Assembly: GCF_000017805.1 (NCBI RefSeq)
Contig: NC_009767.1
Span: 2,666,001 to 2,730,000 of the forward strand
From: Roseiflexus castenholzii DSM 13941
GTDB taxonomy: Bacteria; Chloroflexota; Chloroflexia; Chloroflexales; Roseiflexaceae
Length of the DNA stretch: 64,000 nt
Direction of reading: 5' to 3'
Under the pieces are notes generated by a model that was not told where the DNA came from, ran no database searches, and saw nothing but the letters and a program-made list of their open reading frames with translations. Below are positions 61,349 through 64,000 of this stretch, in pieces; within the stretch, counting starts at the first letter, position 1, and every line of letters begins with the position of its first letter. A program made the translations under genes and the position numbers.

Positions 61349-64000
61349 GTGAGCGCATCGGAAGGTCTTGTGTCTTCGCGCCAATCACTTCTTTCTACAC
61401 GCACTACGCTTTCCAGCAACCACGGACAACCTATGCTGGCGCCTTCTGATATGCGGGCTTCGAAGGATGACACAGGCGGACCAGAGACATTTAACCGACC
61501 GCCACGCATCCTTCGCATCCTACCGACCGATGAGATCGAAATTCCTGCGCCCCCCGCGCCTCCGCCCCTCGCGCTCTCGGCGAGTCTCGGCTTTATTCTG
61601 ATTCCGGCGGTGACCGGCGTGTTTTACCTGATTGCGCTGGTGGCGCGCGGCGGGCAAGGCGGGAGCGTTTGGTTTTCGCTCCCGATCATCATTATCTCGT
61701 TTGTCAGCGTTGGATTTGGCGTCTGGAATTATATCACACAGCGTCGTGTTCAGGAGCGGGCACGTCTTGAGTACGCCAATGCCTATGCCGAGACGCTTGC
61801 GCAGGTGCGCGCCCATCTGCGACGCCTTGATGACGATCAGCGCCGTGTGCGTGAAGAGAATGATCCTGACCCTGCCGCATTAATGGATATTGCTGGCGGA
61901 CGCGGCGCTGATGCGCTGCCTGAAGCGCGCCTCTGGGAACGCCGCCCACATGATGACGACTTTCTGCGACTCCGCGTCGGGCGTGGCGATCTTCCCACGA
62001 GCATTGCCATTAAGCCGCCGCGCGCCAATCAGTTTCAGTACTCGCCAGAACTGCGGCAGGCGCTCGATCTGGCGCGCGAGTTCTCCATCGTCCGCAATGT
62101 TCCGGTGACCCTGCCGCTGCGCGAGCGTGGATCGATGGGCATTGCCGGTAGTGATGAAAGGGTTATATCGTTCGTTTATGCGCTCGTCTGGCAGATCGTG
62201 GTGCATCATGCGCCAAATGAGGTTCGACTGGCGGCTTTCTGGAGTATCCGCTTCGATTCCTTCTGGTCATGGCTGCGTTGGCTTCCGCATACGCGCGCTT
62301 TTGATGATGAGTCATATCGTTTGCTGGCGCGCTACGATGGCGATCCTGAGCATTTGATCCAGGTGAGGGAGAGCCTTCAGCGTGAACTGCGCCAGCGCAG
62401 CGAGTATGGCGCCGCCAACCGGCCGCACGTGGTCGTCATCCTCGACAGTTACCCGGATTTTGGCGCCCGTGACGACATGTTTGGCGACCTGATCGTGCGC
62501 GGACGCGATTTGAAATTCAGTGTGTTGTGCCTGGTCAACGACGCGCGGCAGACGCCAGGCGATTGCGACGGTTACATCGAACTGGCATCACGATCAACAT
62601 TGGCTTTTGCCGGAGTTGGTGGCGGGTATCAGAAGTTCATTCCCGATACCGTATCGCGCGATGATAGCGACCGTCTGGCGCGTCGTCTGGCGACCGTCAC
62701 ACAGGTCATGCTAGACGCGCGCCGTGAACTGCCACGTAGTGTGCGTTTCTCGACCATCCTGGGTCTTGGAGAGTTGAAAAGTTATAAGCCAGACAGTTGG
62801 TGGTGCGACCCGGAAAATCCATCTGATAGCTGGCATCCGGCGCCTGTCGGCATGACCGGACCTGATGTGCATCAGGATCGTTTGCTGATCAACCTCAACG
62901 AAGGATTCCATGGCGTGCATGGCATCGTTGCCGGCACGACCGGCTCCGGTAAGAGTGAATTCCTGCTCACCTTCCTGATGTCGCTGGCAGTGCTGCATAG
63001 CCCGGATCGCCTGAACCTGATGCTGATTGACTTCAAAGGTGGCGCAACGTTCAAGGACCTTGAGAACCTGCCGCACACCGTCGGCATGGTCACCGATCTC
63101 GAAGGATACCAGGCAGAACGCGCCCTGCTGGCGATCAACAGTGAACTTGATCGCCGCAAAAACCGGCTACAACGGGTTGGCGCCGCAAATATTCGTGAGT
63201 ATCGCCGCAAGCAGCGCAGCGAACCCTCCCTCGAGCACATTCCGAATCTGATGATCGTGATTGATGAGTTCGATGAGTTGGTGCGCGATTACCCGGACTT
63301 TGTCAATGAGTTGATTCGGGTTGCCAAACAAGGACGTAGCCTTGGTGTCCATCTCTTGTTCGCCACCCAGCAACCATCACAGGTCAAGGAAGGATTGCTC
63401 CGCAATCTGACGTATTGGATTGCTCTGCGCGTCACCTCCCCGGACGACAGCAAAACGATGGTGTCGATCCCCGATGCGGCATATCTGACGACCGAAACCC
63501 CAGGACGTGGTTACTTCCGGGTCAATAAGCAGGTAGTCGCTTTTCAGTCGGCGCGCGTTACGATTCCTTATCAACCGTTTGAACAGGGCGAGTCGTATGG
63601 CGAAGTTGACATCACCGGTCGACGACGGGTGATCAGCGCCCAAGACCTTGGCATTGAGCGATTTGTCGATAGCGTGGCTTCGATATGTGACCACTACCAT
63701 CATGATGCAAATGCACTCCATGCTATGGTGGTAAAGGTGCTTGATCAGTATGAGCAGGCGCTGCAACGCCGTGAACTGCCACAGCCGGTGTCTGATGATC
63801 GTCGGACGTTTCAGTCCATTATTGACAATGCCCTCAGACGTTATCTTGAGGTTTGTCAACACGCCGATGTCAGTCCGACTGATGAAGGACGAGCGATCAT
63901 CCGCACCATGGTGGCGCAGTTGCAGGGAAAACATGAGGTTGATACCGAGTTGGCTCTGATTGCGCAGGCAATGGAACAAGCGCGCAGTCCGCAGTATGCT
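61349..64000 (+). CDS. FtsK/SpoIIIE-type ATPase of a type VII (EccC/EssC-like) system, 3' end outside window
   Basis: The frame is open from GTG 61349 (GGAGG 10 nt upstream) to the window edge, 884 codons. Two membrane helices lie at about 75-97 and 107-126, followed by a soluble domain and a first P-loop ATPase domain: 'HGIVAGTTGSGKSEFLLTFLMSLAV' region with Walker A GTTGSGKS at about residue 530, Walker B 'LMIVIDEFDELV' and FATQQPS. This order, and the location right after a WXG100 gene, is that of EccC/EssC motor proteins. More ATPase domains are expected downstream. Alternative start ATG 61433 would still keep both helices. Confidence 0.88.
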   Translation, partial: MSASEGLVSSRQSLLSTRTTLSSNHGQPMLAPSDMRASKDDTGGPETFNRPPRILRILPTDEIEIPAPPAPPPLALSASLGFILIPAVTGVFYLIALVARGGQGGSVWFSLPIIIISFVSVGFGVWNYITQRRVQERARLEYANAYAETLAQVRAHLRRLDDDQRRVREENDPDPAALMDIAGGRGADALPEARLWERRPHDDDFLRLRVGRGDLPTSIAIKPPRANQFQYSPELRQALDLAREFSIVRNVPVTLPLRERGSMGIAGSDERVISFVYALVWQIVVHHAPNEVRLAAFWSIRFDSFWSWLRWLPHTRAFDDESYRLLARYDGDPEHLIQVRESLQRELRQRSEYGAANRPHVVVILDSYPDFGARDDMFGDLIVRGRDLKFSVLCLVNDARQTPGDCDGYIELASRSTLAFAGVGGGYQKFIPDTVSRDDSDRLARRLATVTQVMLDARRELPRSVRFSTILGLGELKSYKPDSWWCDPENPSDSWHPAPVGMTGPDVHQDRLLINLNEGFHGVHGIVAGTTGSGKSEFLLTFLMSLAVLHSPDRLNLMLIDFKGGATFKDLENLPHTVGMVTDLEGYQAERALLAINSELDRRKNRLQRVGAANIREYRRKQRSEPSLEHIPNLMIVIDEFDELVRDYPDFVNELIRVAKQGRSLGVHLLFATQQPSQVKEGLLRNLTYWIALRVTSPDDSKTMVSIPDAAYLTTETPGRGYFRVNKQVVAFQSARVTIPYQPFEQGESYGEVDITGRRRVISAQDLGIERFVDSVASICDHYHHDANALHAMVVKVLDQYEQALQRRELPQPVSDDRRTFQSIIDNALRRYLEVCQHADVSPTDEGRAIIRTMVAQLQGKHEVDTELALIAQAMEQARSPQYA

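Overview
The window looks like chromosomal DNA of a filamentous anoxygenic phototroph of the Chloroflexota, most like Roseiflexus. This is an inference from high GC, an operon for an EFG-less complex I with two nuoM genes, abundant short intergenic repeat families, and the mix of menaquinone, T7SS-like and ABC-transporter genes. No rRNA, tRNA or CRISPR array was seen. There are about 45 genes on both strands, with two partial genes at the edges: a GH13 amylase-family enzyme on the left and an EccC/EssC-type ATPase on the right.

Layout. 1-10.8 kb: housekeeping genes, namely a GH13 enzyme, a DUF2726/zinc-ribbon protein, a rhodanese next to a YeeE/YedE permease (probable thiosulfate/sulfur uptake and transfer), a GIDE-domain membrane protein, Lnt, a NurA-like nuclease and MenA. 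10.8-14.6 kb: a secreted propeller-like protein, homoserine dehydrogenase and a GNAT acetyltransferase, with an inverted-repeat element between the first two. 15.1-31.3 kb: one long nuo cluster in the order A-B-C-D-I-H-J-K-L-M-M-N. It makes a menaquinone-reducing, proton-pumping complex I whose NADH module (NuoEFG) is absent here. Between A|B, K|L, L|M and M|N it is interrupted by 0.4-0.8 kb spacers, three of them made of different tandem repeat arrays.

31.4-44.4 kb: a DUF1992 protein, a membrane GAF-HTH sensor, a decayed IS630-type transposase, a lower-GC CPBP protease gene ending in an attC-like site, dihydrolipoyl dehydrogenase, a Cys-rich small protein, another large repeat array, an SDR, a Lon-family protease, agmatinase and a DUF6174-like protein. 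44.5-50.2 kb: an oligopeptide-type ABC importer (Tat lipoprotein plus two permeases, no ATPase genes) and a DUF3048 protein. 50.3-58.1 kb: a seven-gene leftward operon (GntR regulator, a solute-binding-like protein without signal peptide, an SDR, an L-fuconate-dehydratase-like enolase, and a ribose-type ABC importer) behind a promoter overlapped by an inverted-repeat operator. Together these suggest uptake and non-phosphorylative oxidation of L-fucose or a related sugar acid.

59.0-64.0 kb: a BTAD-type regulator, then a YukD-like/FHA protein, a WXG100 protein and an FtsK/EccC ATPase. This is the start of a type VII (WXG100) secretion-like locus that continues past the window.

The most unusual things are the repeat families. 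A hairpin repeat begins exactly at, and supplies, the TAG stop codon of two unrelated genes; the repeat arrays lie inside the complex I operon; NuoI carries a 35-residue tandem-repeat tail; and there is a 148-bp MITE-like element in three copies.
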